From a virus: 28,268 nt of DNA. Location of the stretch: IMG/VR virus record IMGVR_UViG_3300009788_000256, positions 1-28,268 of that record; one strand, given 5' to 3'. The notes under the pieces were generated by a model. It saw only the letters and a list, made by a program, of their open reading frames with translations. It made no database searches and had not been told where the DNA came from. Of this stretch, positions 21,124-28,268 are shown piece after piece. A program made the position numbers and the translations under genes. Positions within the stretch are counted from its first letter, which is position 1. The number at the start of each line of letters is the position of its first letter.

Positions 21124-23171
21124 TACGGATACCCCAACGATGGTTTCGCTTTCAAGATATTGCCCGCGACCGGCGACTTGCTCGTGATGCCGAGCGCCTT
21201 GTCAATCGTAAGCGCTATGTTTTCAGATGCGCTTCCCGTGAATATACCCGCCGCATCTGCGGAGATGGAAAACAAAACGCTCACCGCCGCATCACCTGAA
21301 AGTTCGAGGGCCGGTGTCGCTTGAATTGCGAACACCGATGACACCGTAGCGTTCAGTTCTTGAATCCGCGTCGCCGTTGCTTGAATTGTGAACGCTATGG
21401 TTTCATCTGCTGCTGCACCGCGCACGATTGATGGGGTTGCTTGGTCGGATGAAAATACGAACGAAACACCTGCCGTTGCAGCGTGCGTTTTTGCTGCTGC
21501 TGCGGAGATAGAAAAAGCCACGCTTACATTAGATGATGTCGAGAGAATGAATGATGCGGTCGCCTGATCAATCGTTATTGGAACGGAGACGATTGCAGAA
21601 CCTCCGAGTAGCAGCGCCGCGTCGGAAATTTCAGTGACAGGAACACTCACCGAACTCGACGCGCCAAGATCTAATCCAGCCGCCGCGCCGTCAACCGATG
21701 CAATGATTCCAACGTCGGCGCTCTGCTCGAATTCGAGGTGCCCCGTCGCTTGATCAACGCTAACGGGGGTCGAAACATCTGCCGTCGCTTCGAGGTCTAA
21801 TCCTGCCGCCGCTTGATCGATTGTGAGTGGAGATGAAACCGATGCGGTTGCTTCGTGAACCGCGCCGCCCGTTACAACTTCCGCGTCCGCTCCATCGACG
21901 GTAATTACAGATGACACATCGGCGGTTGCCTGCCGCACCGCTTCAAGTGGCGCGCCGTCAACAGTAATTGCAGATGACACATCGGCGGTTGCAGGTTTAT
22001 CGACTTGGGAATTCGCGCCATCCTTCGTGAGCGGAATTGAAACCGAAGCGGCTGCCTCGCGAAATTCATTGTACGGGCCATCATGGAACGAATCGGAGTT
22101 GTCCATGTCCAGCGTGTAATCTTGCCCCGCACCGTGGGCCGCTGCGTTTTTCGCTACGATGCAAAATGCAAACCGGGCATCCGAAGCTGCTGCCTGAAAA
22201 TCCGTAGAGCCTAGTCCCGTTGTAAACATTTTTAACCCCGTTCCGGTGTATCCACCGCCAGGGCTAGTTCCGAAGTGCTTGACCGAAGAACTGAGGGCCG
22301 CATTGAGTCTATAAATCCCCGCGTCGGAATGATCGAACGTGTCCATTGAATAGGTAACGTCACCCCCTGCCGCCGAAACGTCTAGCTGTTCCCTCCACGA
22401 TCCGTTTTGATCGTGCCATTGAGCATTGCCAGGGAACGAAGCGACCGACGCAAAACCCATGCTCACTTGCCAAGCACCGCCAGAGGGTAGGCTTTGCGAC
22501 ACAACTTGATCCGATGTTCCTGCGGTGAGATCGAGGGTGTGATCGCTGCCTGCGGTGAACGCGGTAATCGTTGTCGATGCTTGACGCTGATAAACCGTCC
22601 GAGTTCCCTTTGGCTTGTCCCACAAACCAAGTTCCCTTTGACCCGGAACCTTTCCCCCCTCTCCCCAATCGCGCCAGCTATGCTTAGTCAATACCGCGTC
22701 GAATTCTGCGAGCTTCGATTCATCAAACCAAACACCATGCAGCGTTTCGGCCTCGGGTGGAATAACGAAATCCTCCCACGGCAATGATTCACGAAACCGC
22801 GTTGCTGCCTTGCTTGCGGCATAGACTTTTTGAATTTGCTTTGTATTCGTCGCGCCACCGAAAGCAAGATCGGGTGCGAGAGGATGGAATGTCCATTCGA
22901 CGCCCCAAAATTCATTCGGAGCGTAATCAGCGGGATCGTTGCTCCACGCTTTTAACGTCACGCTACCATCTGGATTGTCAATCATCCAGTAGTGATCGTG
23001 TGCCGAGAATTTTACGGCCTGAATATCGAGTTGGTGCAACCATCCGGGGTTTTCATCGAGTGTTTCGCCTCCGGTTGGTTCCAACTTTTTTGCGAGCGAC
23101 CCCCACTGACTTGAATCGATTTCGATCCAGTCAACTGCTGTGAGGGTCGCCCACTGAACGTAGATCTTCAC
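21123..23171 (-). CDS. 682-residue protein with about 14 beta repeats
   Basis: Residues 1-190 are a mixed, tryptophan-rich domain (YWMIDNPDGSVTLKAWSNDP, EFWGVEWTFHPL). Residues about 190-370 look like a beta-sandwich (YTLDMDNSDSFHDGPYNEF at its end). From about 372 to 662 there are about 14 tandem units of 19-26 residues with consensus ATADVSS.ITVD.A...L. The repeats are almost free of Lys and aromatic residues, like fibrous phage or adhesin stalks. It probably forms an elongated surface fibre. The start is GTG at 23171, 2 bases after the previous stop, without a clear ribosome binding site, so coupled translation is likely. Confidence 0.6.
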   Translation of the reverse strand: MKIYVQWATLTAVDWIEIDSSQWGSLAKKLEPTGGETLDENPGWLHQLDIQAVKFSAHDHYWMIDNPDGSVTLKAWSNDPADYAPNEFWGVEWTFHPLAPDLAFGGATNTKQIQKVYAASKAATRFRESLPWEDFVIPPEAETLHGVWFDESKLAEFDAVLTKHSWRDWGEGGKVPGQRELGLWDKPKGTRTVYQRQASTTITAFTAGSDHTLDLTAGTSDQVVSQSLPSGGAWQVSMGFASVASFPGNAQWHDQNGSWREQLDVSAAGGDVTYSMDTFDHSDAGIYRLNAALSSSVKHFGTSPGGGYTGTGLKMFTTGLGSTDFQAAASDARFAFCIVAKNAAAHGAGQDYTLDMDNSDSFHDGPYNEFREAAASVSIPLTKDGANSQVDKPATADVSSAITVDGAPLEAVRQATADVSSVITVDGADAEVVTGGAVHEATASVSSPLTIDQAAAGLDLEATADVSTPVSVDQATGHLEFEQSADVGIIASVDGAAAGLDLGASSSVSVPVTEISDAALLLGGSAIVSVPITIDQATASFILSTSSNVSVAFSISAAAAKTHAATAGVSFVFSSDQATPSIVRGAAADETIAFTIQATATRIQELNATVSSVFAIQATPALELSGDAAVSVLFSISADAAGIFTGSASENIALTIDKALGITSKSPVAGNILKAKPSLGYP
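21186..22058. repeat. tandem 60-63 bp repeats inside the 682-residue gene
   Basis: About 14 units coding 19-26 residues each. Most have diverged, but two neighbouring units share 22 identical bases (CAGATGACACATCGGCGGTT, plus GC, at 21908-21929 and 21971-21992) spaced exactly 63 bases apart, so at least one duplication is recent. Unit number may vary by slippage or recombination. Confidence 0.8.
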
Positions 23172-23173
23172 CG

Positions 23174-23599
23174 TTATGCTACCGCGATCTTCAATGTGTT
23201 TGCGTTGAATCGGAAGATGTCATTGTTCCCGACCAGCTTTGATGCGTCGAGAATTCCGTGAATCAGCATGTCGCCCGCGCCCCACGTCGCACTATTGCAA
23301 ATCGCGAAGTGCGTCACGGTGCCCCATGATCCCGTTGCTGTGTCGAATGTAAGAACCCCTGTATTGTCGGTTTGCCCGTCACCGCCAGCCGTCGCGGTCC
23401 AGTTTGCGTCGAGAGGATTATTTAGTTTACGCGCGTAACCGTTTGCATTGGCAACTTCGGTGATCGTAGCGCCGGTATCGCCATCAACCGGGGCGGCGGT
23501 GCAGAGTGCAACCGCTAGGACGGTTGGCTTGGTGAAGGAACCAGTGCGGAAAATGTGCTTGATAATTTCATCTTCTAGCCAGTTTGATGCAGCAGCCAT
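23174..23599 (-). CDS. conserved phage virion protein (SNWLED...GYAR type)
   Basis: A 141-residue protein with the pattern ASNWLEDEIIKHIFRTGSFT, KPTVLAVALCTAAP, ITEVANANGYARK and WGTVTHFAICNSATWGAGDM. From memory, many phages carry a small protein of the form SNYLED..L.H......P...YVALFT......TEV.GGGYAR, often called tail fibre or minor structural protein, with an expected jelly-roll fold. The ATG has AGGAG with spacing 9. It precedes the repeat protein in the adsorption-like block. Virion role is likely; exact place unknown. Confidence 0.7.
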   Translation of the reverse strand: MAAASNWLEDEIIKHIFRTGSFTKPTVLAVALCTAAPVDGDTGATITEVANANGYARKLNNPLDANWTATAGGDGQTDNTGVLTFDTATGSWGTVTHFAICNSATWGAGDMLIHGILDASKLVGNNDIFRFNANTLKIAVA

Positions 23600-23614
23600 T
23601 TCACGTCGCTCCTG

Positions 23615-24250
23615 TTATGGCTTCGGAGTAGGAATCCCCTTAGCCGTTGTAGGTTTTGGGGATGTCGTTGCTTTCCGAAAGTTGAGCGGCGTGAGTGTTC
23701 GTGCTTTGAGTTCTTGATCGATCCCTATTGCACCTTGACGGTAATTTCTGCGAGCGGGTTGTGCGCTGCGTGCGTCGGGATCTTCCCCTACGAATAAATC
23801 ATCGAGGTTTACTCTTGCGATTCCGAAGCCGCCACTCGTACCTTTATTGACGGCGAATCTCAATCGCATTGTTGTTCCTGTGGTTGTTATTTTCAAGGCG
23901 GGGAGTGGTGAGTACGATGATTCATTTACTTCAACGATAGCGGAATCACTTTCTGTGCCGCCAAATATTCCTATGGTTAGCTTTTTATTTGCAACGCCGA
24001 GATTTGATGCGGTGTACCAACCATTAAAGAATAGGGGGACGCCGGGTGTAACGGGGAACTCTTGAAAGATCTCTGAACACATCGGGCCGATGAATCGACC
24101 TTGAAGCTGCGCGTAATTTGTTCCTGTGCGCGCGTCCGGTTCGAACGTAATGATTGACGCGCCTTGAATGGTGCAATCCTGAATGAACTTCCATTCAGTT
24201 GAACGGAGTTCAAACCCTGGATCTACTAATAGGTTGGTGGGGGTCGGCAC
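23615..24250 (-). CDS. carbohydrate-binding-like secreted or virion protein
   Basis: A 211-residue protein. Residues 1-150 look like a CBM4/9-type jelly roll: NLLVDPGFELRSTEWKFIQD, GTNYAQLQGRF, GVPLFFNGWYTASNLG and VNLDDLFVGED, the usual closing strand. A proline- and threonine-rich tail follows (TSPKPTTAKGIPTPKP). No signal peptide is present, so it is probably a virion part. It starts with GTG at 24250 (AGAGG 9 bases upstream). The fold suggests binding of host glycans. Confidence 0.6.
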   Translation of the reverse strand: MPTPTNLLVDPGFELRSTEWKFIQDCTIQGASIITFEPDARTGTNYAQLQGRFIGPMCSEIFQEFPVTPGVPLFFNGWYTASNLGVANKKLTIGIFGGTESDSAIVEVNESSYSPLPALKITTTGTTMRLRFAVNKGTSGGFGIARVNLDDLFVGEDPDARSAQPARRNYRQGAIGIDQELKARTLTPLNFRKATTSPKPTTAKGIPTPKP

Positions 24251-24300
24251 TTTGCCGCGCCTCTACTCGATCATCGGTTGCTCCCGTTAGAGGTATCATT

Positions 24301-24331
24301 CGGGACGGACAGACCAAAGCTGCCCGCCCCG
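24301..24331 (-). other. RNA hairpin in the intergenic region, 12 bp
   Basis: On the minus strand CGGGGCGGGCAG pairs with CTGTCCGTCCCG across a 7-base loop: 12 continuous pairs, two of them G-U. On the plus strand these two pairs become A-C mismatches, so the structure belongs to minus-strand RNA. It has no T run behind it, so it may be an mRNA stabiliser, processing site or Rho-related structure between the outer-membrane gene and the genes that follow. The other 80 bases of this gap hold nothing I recognise. Confidence 0.6.
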
Positions 24332-24360
24332 GATCTCTGAACGTGTCTGCCGTCAGCATC

Positions 24361-24840
24361 TTAATGGAAACTGATAGCCGTTGTCAACGTATAAAAATCG
24401 TCCGCTTCGATTCCGGTGAAATCGGTAATCGAGCGATGGTACGCTGGATAGAGCGACCAGATAACATGCTCACCGATATCCAGTTCCCAACCGAGAATGA
24501 ACTTAATGAAGCGCTCATTTCCAGCGTCGCCATTGGCATATTCATACCCGCCTCCAAGCAACACCGAGTTTATCTTGAAAAGCGCCCCACCTGAAATCTG
24601 ATAGAACGTTGACTGATCTGTGCTGCGTAGAAAATCCCCGTAGAATTGGAGATGTTCAAACGTCGCCCATTTGACCAAGCCACCAATCGCATCGTTTTCT
24701 GCGTTGGTCCCGCCGTGGTCATCGAAGTATCGACCATACTGCAAGCCGATTTCGAACTTCTGTTCTTTCGCCTCGATTGCAGGCGCGAACATAACGATGC
24801 AAACAAGCACCGCAATTGCCATGACTAATCGTTTCCACAT
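24361..24840 (-). CDS. outer-membrane beta-barrel-like protein (moron candidate)
   Basis: A 159-residue protein with a clear signal peptide (MWKRLVMAIAVLVCIVMFAP, cleavage near AIEA-KE). The mature part alternates hydrophobic and polar residues as in small beta barrels: KFEIGLQYGRYFDD, LQFYGDFLRSTD, FYQISGGALFKINSVLLGGG and a final YTLTTAISFH strand with Phe next to last. It has AAGGAG before its ATG, 14 bases after the terminase stop. Proteins of this type in prophages (Lom-like) alter the host surface and can block other phages. It is not a usual virion part; the host effect is inferred. Confidence 0.7.
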   Translation of the reverse strand: MWKRLVMAIAVLVCIVMFAPAIEAKEQKFEIGLQYGRYFDDHGGTNAENDAIGGLVKWATFEHLQFYGDFLRSTDQSTFYQISGGALFKINSVLLGGGYEYANGDAGNERFIKFILGWELDIGEHVIWSLYPAYHRSITDFTGIEADDFYTLTTAISFH

Positions 24841-24854
24841 TCGCTTTCTCCTTT

Positions 24855-26504
24855 TTAATGTGAGTGAAAACCTGACTTCGCGTGGTGTTGTGAATCATGA
24901 AATCTACTTTCTTCGTGCTTAACGAACTCTCTTTTTTCACCTCCCGTTCTAATCGGCATACCGAACGTTGAAAGGATTGCCTCTCTACAAAACCACATCG
25001 CCATGATGATATCCGCTGTATGCTCTTTTCGATTCCACGTTTTCAACTTGTGCATCAGCGTGAAGATTTGCGGGAATGGTTTTCCATCGTTCGTCTTGTT
25101 AGGAAAAATCCACAAGCCATTATCTAGCTCTGTTGCGAGCGATGGAACGCCGCGTTCAGGATCGAGCTTATTCTTTCCTGTCGTGGTGAAACCTTTGATT
25201 GGCGGCATGTCTTTTCGGAGCTTCGCAAACTGAACGAGGTAATCTTGCGCACCGACATCCTCGACAAACACACCAACCAAATTCTTATATCGAACCTTCA
25301 ACTCTGCTAGTGCATCGAGTATCAAGCCCCCATCTAATTTCTCGGATACGGTGTGCAGGATTCTACGCCTGTTGTCAGCGTGAACACAAGCAACGAATAT
25401 CCCGGTGTCATCTGACGTGCGCTTTTTCTTGATGTTAGGATCGAGGCCGACGTACACCGGCTCTGTGTGAATCCAATTATCCTTTTCTGCCTCGACCGGC
25501 GCATAGCTTTTGAATAGCGTATAGTCTGCGCCTGCCTTCAATGCAAACTCGAACGATGCTGATTTGAAAATCGATTGCGCATCACTCAATGCCAAGCACA
25601 GGAATTGCCGTGCGAATTCGATGCGTCCGACCTTACGGAATTTCTGCTGCAACCGCTCAATCGGCCATTGACTCGGCCACGCTGTAGCGGCGCTCCAATC
25701 CGGATCGCCGTTCGGTAGCGTTGCGATTGCCGGTGTTTTCAAAACAACCCATTCGCCGCTCGCTTCACAACGGTGCGCTGCGTCATCCTCATTCCATGCG
25801 GTAGTAATGAAGATCGATTTTCCGTTCGCTACGAGTCGTGTTTCTGCGGTCGAGTTCATCCAATCCTCAATCTTGTTGCGCTGCACATCAGTTGACGTGT
25901 TCTCCATATCTAGGATGTCATCATAGATGATGCGGTCATAGCGCGCGCCGAGAAACGACTTGCCAACACCAATCGCAGCCATCGTATAATCAGGCGAAAC
26001 GATATTGCGCTCAATGATGATTGCGTTCTTGTCCCACGCTTTGAATTTACCCTTCGTCTTGCCGCGTTGAACGTGCGGGAAAACTTCGCGGTAACGAATC
26101 GAGATCTCGGAATCACCTGTGATGATCTCTTTGACTTCACCTAAAAACTTCTCGGCCTGCCCTGAACTCAAACAGATGAGCGCAATCCTGATGTCAACGT
26201 TGCGGCCCATTTCGAATAGAGGATAGGCAACAGAGAAATTCTGCGACTTGCCATGCTCGACTGATGCGTAGATTAGAACGGAGTGGAGTTCTGGATCTTC
26301 AACCGCGCGCTGCCATTCCTCTTGAAACGGCTGAACGTCCCAACCAAAAACGTAGCGTTCGAAATCAGCTAGGCTCGTCCGAGCTTTGAGTACCCTCAAG
26401 TACGCGGCCTCTGTTTTCAGCGCCGCTAAGAGTACGTTCAACTTCTGCGATGATTCCTCGGATATTTGTGCTGACTTCTGCGATGGTTCGTTCGCCGTGT
26501 CCAT
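24855..26504 (-). CDS. terL: terminase large subunit
   Basis: A 549-residue packaging motor. ATPase part: Walker A-like SVEHGKS (about 81-87), Walker B-like RIIYDDI (191-197), and coupling motif ITTAWNEDD (233-241). Nuclease part: GLDPNIKKKRTSDDTG with Asp355, FVEDVGAQ, and HTADIIMAM with Asp498. It cuts concatemeric DNA and drives it into the head with ATP. The start is uncertain: ATG at 26504 gives a long overlap with the small subunit, TTG at 26513 is 3 codons longer, and TTG at 26399 with AGAGG upstream would give a short overlap of about 35 bases and still keep the conserved region (LADFERYVFGW). Confidence 0.92.
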   Translation of the reverse strand: MDTANEPSQKSAQISEESSQKLNVLLAALKTEAAYLRVLKARTSLADFERYVFGWDVQPFQEEWQRAVEDPELHSVLIYASVEHGKSQNFSVAYPLFEMGRNVDIRIALICLSSGQAEKFLGEVKEIITGDSEISIRYREVFPHVQRGKTKGKFKAWDKNAIIIERNIVSPDYTMAAIGVGKSFLGARYDRIIYDDILDMENTSTDVQRNKIEDWMNSTAETRLVANGKSIFITTAWNEDDAAHRCEASGEWVVLKTPAIATLPNGDPDWSAATAWPSQWPIERLQQKFRKVGRIEFARQFLCLALSDAQSIFKSASFEFALKAGADYTLFKSYAPVEAEKDNWIHTEPVYVGLDPNIKKKRTSDDTGIFVACVHADNRRRILHTVSEKLDGGLILDALAELKVRYKNLVGVFVEDVGAQDYLVQFAKLRKDMPPIKGFTTTGKNKLDPERGVPSLATELDNGLWIFPNKTNDGKPFPQIFTLMHKLKTWNRKEHTADIIMAMWFCREAILSTFGMPIRTGGEKREFVKHEESRFHDSQHHAKSGFHSH

Positions 26505-26931
26505 TGCCACCAATGATGTTCGTTTGTTGGTTGCTCTGATTGAAGTTCACAACCATTGCTTCCTCAACTCTCATGCCGTGCGCACGCGCCCAATCGTGCA
26601 GAACTTCACGCGCGGTTCGGACATCCTTATTAATGATGGCGACGTGGTAAAGCTCTTCGAGTTGACCAATGTATCGCCCCTCAATTTCCTTGAGGTCGCC
26701 AGCTTCGCGGAGCTTGATGGCAATTGCTCTGCCGGTTCTGATGTCTTTGGTTACTGTCTGGTATGGGTCGGAGATTCCATCGAGCAATTCACCAGGGCGA
26801 GCGGAGAGTTCATTAACGATCTCTGCGGGCTTGAATCCCCTTCTATCCATTGACCATACAAGTTCGCGGCGGGTTTGAACGAGGATTCCATCCTTACGAC
26901 TGTAACCATTTCCATCATCGATCTCGTTCAT
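26365..26931 (-). CDS. terS: terminase small subunit
   Basis: A 188-residue protein directly before the large subunit. N-terminal part contains a possible helix-turn-helix (LVWSMDRRGFKPAEIVNELS), the DNA-recognition part of small terminases. Central helices (DLKEIEGRYIGQLEELYHVA, KDVRTAREVLHDWARAHGMR) suit oligomerisation; then a Gln/Asn/Gly-rich linker (NFNQSNQQTNIIGGNGHGE) and a helical C-terminus that would bind the large subunit. The call rests mainly on position and layout. The ATG at 26931 has only a weak ribosome binding site (AGAGG about 12 bases upstream). A promoter lies about 40 bases upstream. Confidence 0.75.
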   Translation of the reverse strand: MNEIDDGNGYSRKDGILVQTRRELVWSMDRRGFKPAEIVNELSARPGELLDGISDPYQTVTKDIRTGRAIAIKLREAGDLKEIEGRYIGQLEELYHVAIINKDVRTAREVLHDWARAHGMRVEEAMVVNFNQSNQQTNIIGGNGHGERTIAEVSTNIRGIIAEVERTLSGAENRGRVLEGTQSSDEPS

Positions 26932-26969
26932 GTCAAGGCGAACCTCTAACGAGGGTATTCTCTCCCTCT

Positions 26970-26999
26970 ATACTACAATTGACCTTTACCCTATGTCAA
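26970..26999 (-). promoter_or_regulatory. promoter and possible operator before terminase genes
   Basis: On the minus strand a perfect -35 TTGACA (26999-26994), an 18-base spacer and -10 TAGTAT (26975-26970, 4 of 6) lie about 40 bases before the small terminase. GTTGAC and GTCAA(T) form an inverted repeat over the -35 and spacer (TTGAC, 11 bases, GTCAA), which could be a repressor or activator site. It is the likely late promoter for terminase and possibly everything leftwards. Confidence 0.55.
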
Positions 27000-27248
27000 C
27001 CTTAACGGCCTACTATCTTCGCACGCCCCCGCCTTGATGTGGCCCCGCCAATCACATTTTACTGCGGGGCAGACTACCTCATCCTTGACAGTGAGCGCTC
27101 CGCAATTGTCGGTGCGGTTCTCCACTTGGGACAGGGAGATGGTTGCTTGACAGATTGGGCAGGGGATTATTCGAAAGCGCTTTTTCGTGCGCTTGTATCG
27201 AATGAGATTTCCTTCGTAGATGTCGCCGCCGTATTCGAACCAACACAT
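26991..27248 (-). CDS. small zinc-ribbon protein
   Basis: An 85-residue basic protein with two cysteine pairs: CPIC (30-33) and CPAVKC (60-65), followed by DWRGHIKAG, a common zinc-ribbon ending. It starts MCWFEYGGDIYEGNLIRYKR. It may bind DNA, RNA or a protein. The frame is open without a good start further upstream; the ATG has no strong ribosome binding site, so the start is uncertain. It is the last gene before the terminase promoter. The 125 bases upstream hold no convincing gene. Confidence 0.65.
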   Translation of the reverse strand: MCWFEYGGDIYEGNLIRYKRTKKRFRIIPCPICQATISLSQVENRTDNCGALTVKDEVVCPAVKCDWRGHIKAGACEDSRPLRLT

Positions 27249-27373
27249 GAGGCGTTCCGCGCGCGGTAGGTTTGATAGCAGATTCGTGGAGGATTCGAGT
27301 TTCGTGGGCTATTCGCTTGGGCTTTCAGGCAAGAACCAACCACGCGCGATTCGCTTAAACTCCCTCTTTCATA

Positions 27374-27685
27374 CTACCACCTTTCAGCTTCAATTTCATG
27401 GTACAACGTATCGATAGATTCGAGGAACTTTTCAGTGGATGGCTTTAATTCCTTCCCGCCGCGCACCTCGTCTCTATGCAGGTTGGGCTTCATCATTTCT
27501 TGCGCGATCAAGAACATCCTCTCAACCGTCCGCATCTGCGCGAGCTTGGTGAGTTTTGAAACGCTCATTTTGGCGTGTTCGATCTTCGGCTGCGTCATGG
27601 AATGAAAATCGTTGTACGCTGACTTGCACGCATCATCGATGTTTTTCTGCGCGTTGTCGTGCCACACCTTGATTTCGTGATCCAC
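27374..27685 (-). CDS. small unknown helical protein
   Basis: A 103-residue protein, charged and helical (DHEIKVWHDNAQKNIDDACK, SVSKLTKLAQMRTVERMFLI, LESIDTLYHEIEAERW). The start is GTG at 27685, overlapping the previous stop (TAGTG) with GGAAGG 7 bases upstream; a TTG at 27700 is possible. No family was recognised. It belongs to the small-gene cluster before the terminase. Confidence 0.7.
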   Translation of the reverse strand: MDHEIKVWHDNAQKNIDDACKSAYNDFHSMTQPKIEHAKMSVSKLTKLAQMRTVERMFLIAQEMMKPNLHRDEVRGGKELKPSTEKFLESIDTLYHEIEAERW

Positions 27686-27870
27686 TATTGCACCTTCCAA
27701 TTCGCAGCCTTAAGACATTCCTTTTGAATCTTGTCATCTTCCATTGATGCAATGATGAGCAAGTCAGCGAGTGCAGCCATGCAATCGATCTTCACGTCAT
27801 CATAAGGTGAATCCAGATGTCGTGAAAGAGCTTCGGCTATCCTTCGGTAGATTTCACATTTTGGTCCCAT
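27685..27870 (-). CDS. small unknown protein
   Basis: A 61-residue protein, MGPKCEIYRRIAEALSRHLD, then SPYDDVKIDCMAALADLLII. The ATG at 27870 overlaps the previous stop (TGATG) and has GAGG 7 bases upstream, so it is better than the GTG at 27903. Helical, with two cysteines. Function unknown. Confidence 0.65.
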   Translation of the reverse strand: MGPKCEIYRRIAEALSRHLDSPYDDVKIDCMAALADLLIIASMEDDKIQKECLKAANWKVQ

Positions 27871-28058
27871 CAGCGCCTCAAGGCCTCCTGTACTTTCTTC
27901 CACTGATTAATAGCATCCTGCCTATCGACCATAAGCTGATCGCTCCAACGCTGGAAAACTTCCTGAGCAAATCTCTCGACTGTCCAGTTGCCACGAATTG
28001 CTTTCCGCACCGCTTCCTCGACCGCTTCGGTAATATACGCTTCCTGAATAGCCATCAT
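27870..28058 (-). CDS. small unknown helical protein
   Basis: A 62-residue protein, MMAIQEAYITEAVEEAVRKA, then WTVERFAQEVFQRWSDQLMV. Two ATG codons lie in a row; GGGGAG precedes them closely, so the second (28055) may be used. It begins 8 bases after the previous stop and ends with a TGATG overlap. Amphipathic helices, no motif. Function unknown. Confidence 0.65.
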   Translation of the reverse strand: MMAIQEAYITEAVEEAVRKAIRGNWTVERFAQEVFQRWSDQLMVDRQDAINQWKKVQEALRR

Positions 28059-28066
28059 CTCCCCGC

Positions 28067-28267
28067 TTAGTTGTGGTAAGGAACTCCCTCGAACTCGGGG
28101 AATAGGATGCGCGCGATTCGCTCTTGCAACCCGTTACCGTTGCGAAGAACTTCCATTGATTCAGATTTGTGCGAGATTCCCGGCACCGCATCGATGTACG
28201 CCTTCCAAGCGAATTCGATGCGCGATCTTGCTACAACCAAAACGCGCGCTGCAAGCGCGGTGTGCCG
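28067..28267 (-). CDS. C-terminal part of an unknown gene, cut by right edge
   Basis: The frame is open from the window edge to the TAA at 28067, giving 66 residues: RSRIEFAWKAYIDAVPGISH, then MEVLRNGNGLQERIARILFP and EFEGVPYHN. Its start lies outside the window. It is followed 8 bases later by the next small gene. It reads like protein coding, but no family was recognised. Confidence 0.6.
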   Translation of the reverse strand, partial: RHTALAARVLVVARSRIEFAWKAYIDAVPGISHKSESMEVLRNGNGLQERIARILFPEFEGVPYHN

Positions 28268-28268
28268 A

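Noticed and set aside
24719-24940. Minus-strand 73-codon frame overlapping the terminase end and the barrel gene
   Set aside because: It overlaps two better genes in another frame and has no ribosome binding site or domain pattern.
1-28268. tRNA genes
   Set aside because: I looked for cloverleaf arms and TTCGA-type T loops near the intergenic parts and saw no convincing set. A covariance scan would be needed to be sure.

Overview
The window is part of a tailed double-stranded DNA phage or prophage. Every convincing gene lies on the minus strand, so the map reads from right (28268) to left (1). No integrase, repressor, transposase or replication gene is visible, and genes run off both edges, so this is not the whole genome. 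The virion genes suggest a mosaic siphovirus: a Mu-like head and neck set (portal of the Mu gp29/DUF935 type, MuF-type minor head protein, Mu I-type protease/scaffold, DUF2190-like decoration protein, DUF1320/gp36, gpG-like and DUF1834/gp37-like neck proteins) with a long non-contractile tail (tube protein, frameshifted tail chaperone, 868-residue tape measure, no sheath). A secreted beta-barrel protein points to a Gram-negative host. The host cannot be named more closely.

Layout, in transcription order: (a) 28268-26932, small unknown genes, one with a zinc ribbon, ending in a good sigma70-like promoter. (b) 26931-24855, terminase small and large subunits. (c) 24840-20182, an unusual block between terminase and portal: an outer-membrane beta-barrel protein, a carbohydrate-binding-like protein, a conserved virion protein, a 682-residue protein with about 14 beta repeats, a one-helix membrane protein, a BppU-like immunoglobulin-like protein and a six-cysteine secreted protein. 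(d) 20170-12607, portal, MuF protein, two extremely basic proteins, protease with a nested scaffold, decoration protein, major capsid and neck proteins. (e) 12606-3245, tail tube, chaperone G/GT with a classic -1 slippery site, tape measure, tail tip/hub and two fibre-like proteins. (f) 3248-2095, lysis cassette: transglycosylase-type endolysin, membrane/coiled-coil protein and an internally duplicated holin-like protein. (g) 2094-1, an accessory end with an array of about 50-bp repeats, a strong promoter followed by about 360 nt of structured non-coding RNA with a boxA-like element and a terminator, duplicated 109-bp cassettes, and a cluster of tiny genes that share almost identical ribosome binding sites.

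Most virion genes overlap or abut (ATGA, TGATG, TAATG junctions), as expected for one long late operon. The strongest unexplained item is the putative structured RNA at 1351-1711. Other items worth attention are the tandem basic proteins near the portal, the duplicated holin-like gene, the beta-repeat protein and the placement of adsorption-like genes between terminase and portal. All functional calls are from reading the sequence alone; no database search was run.
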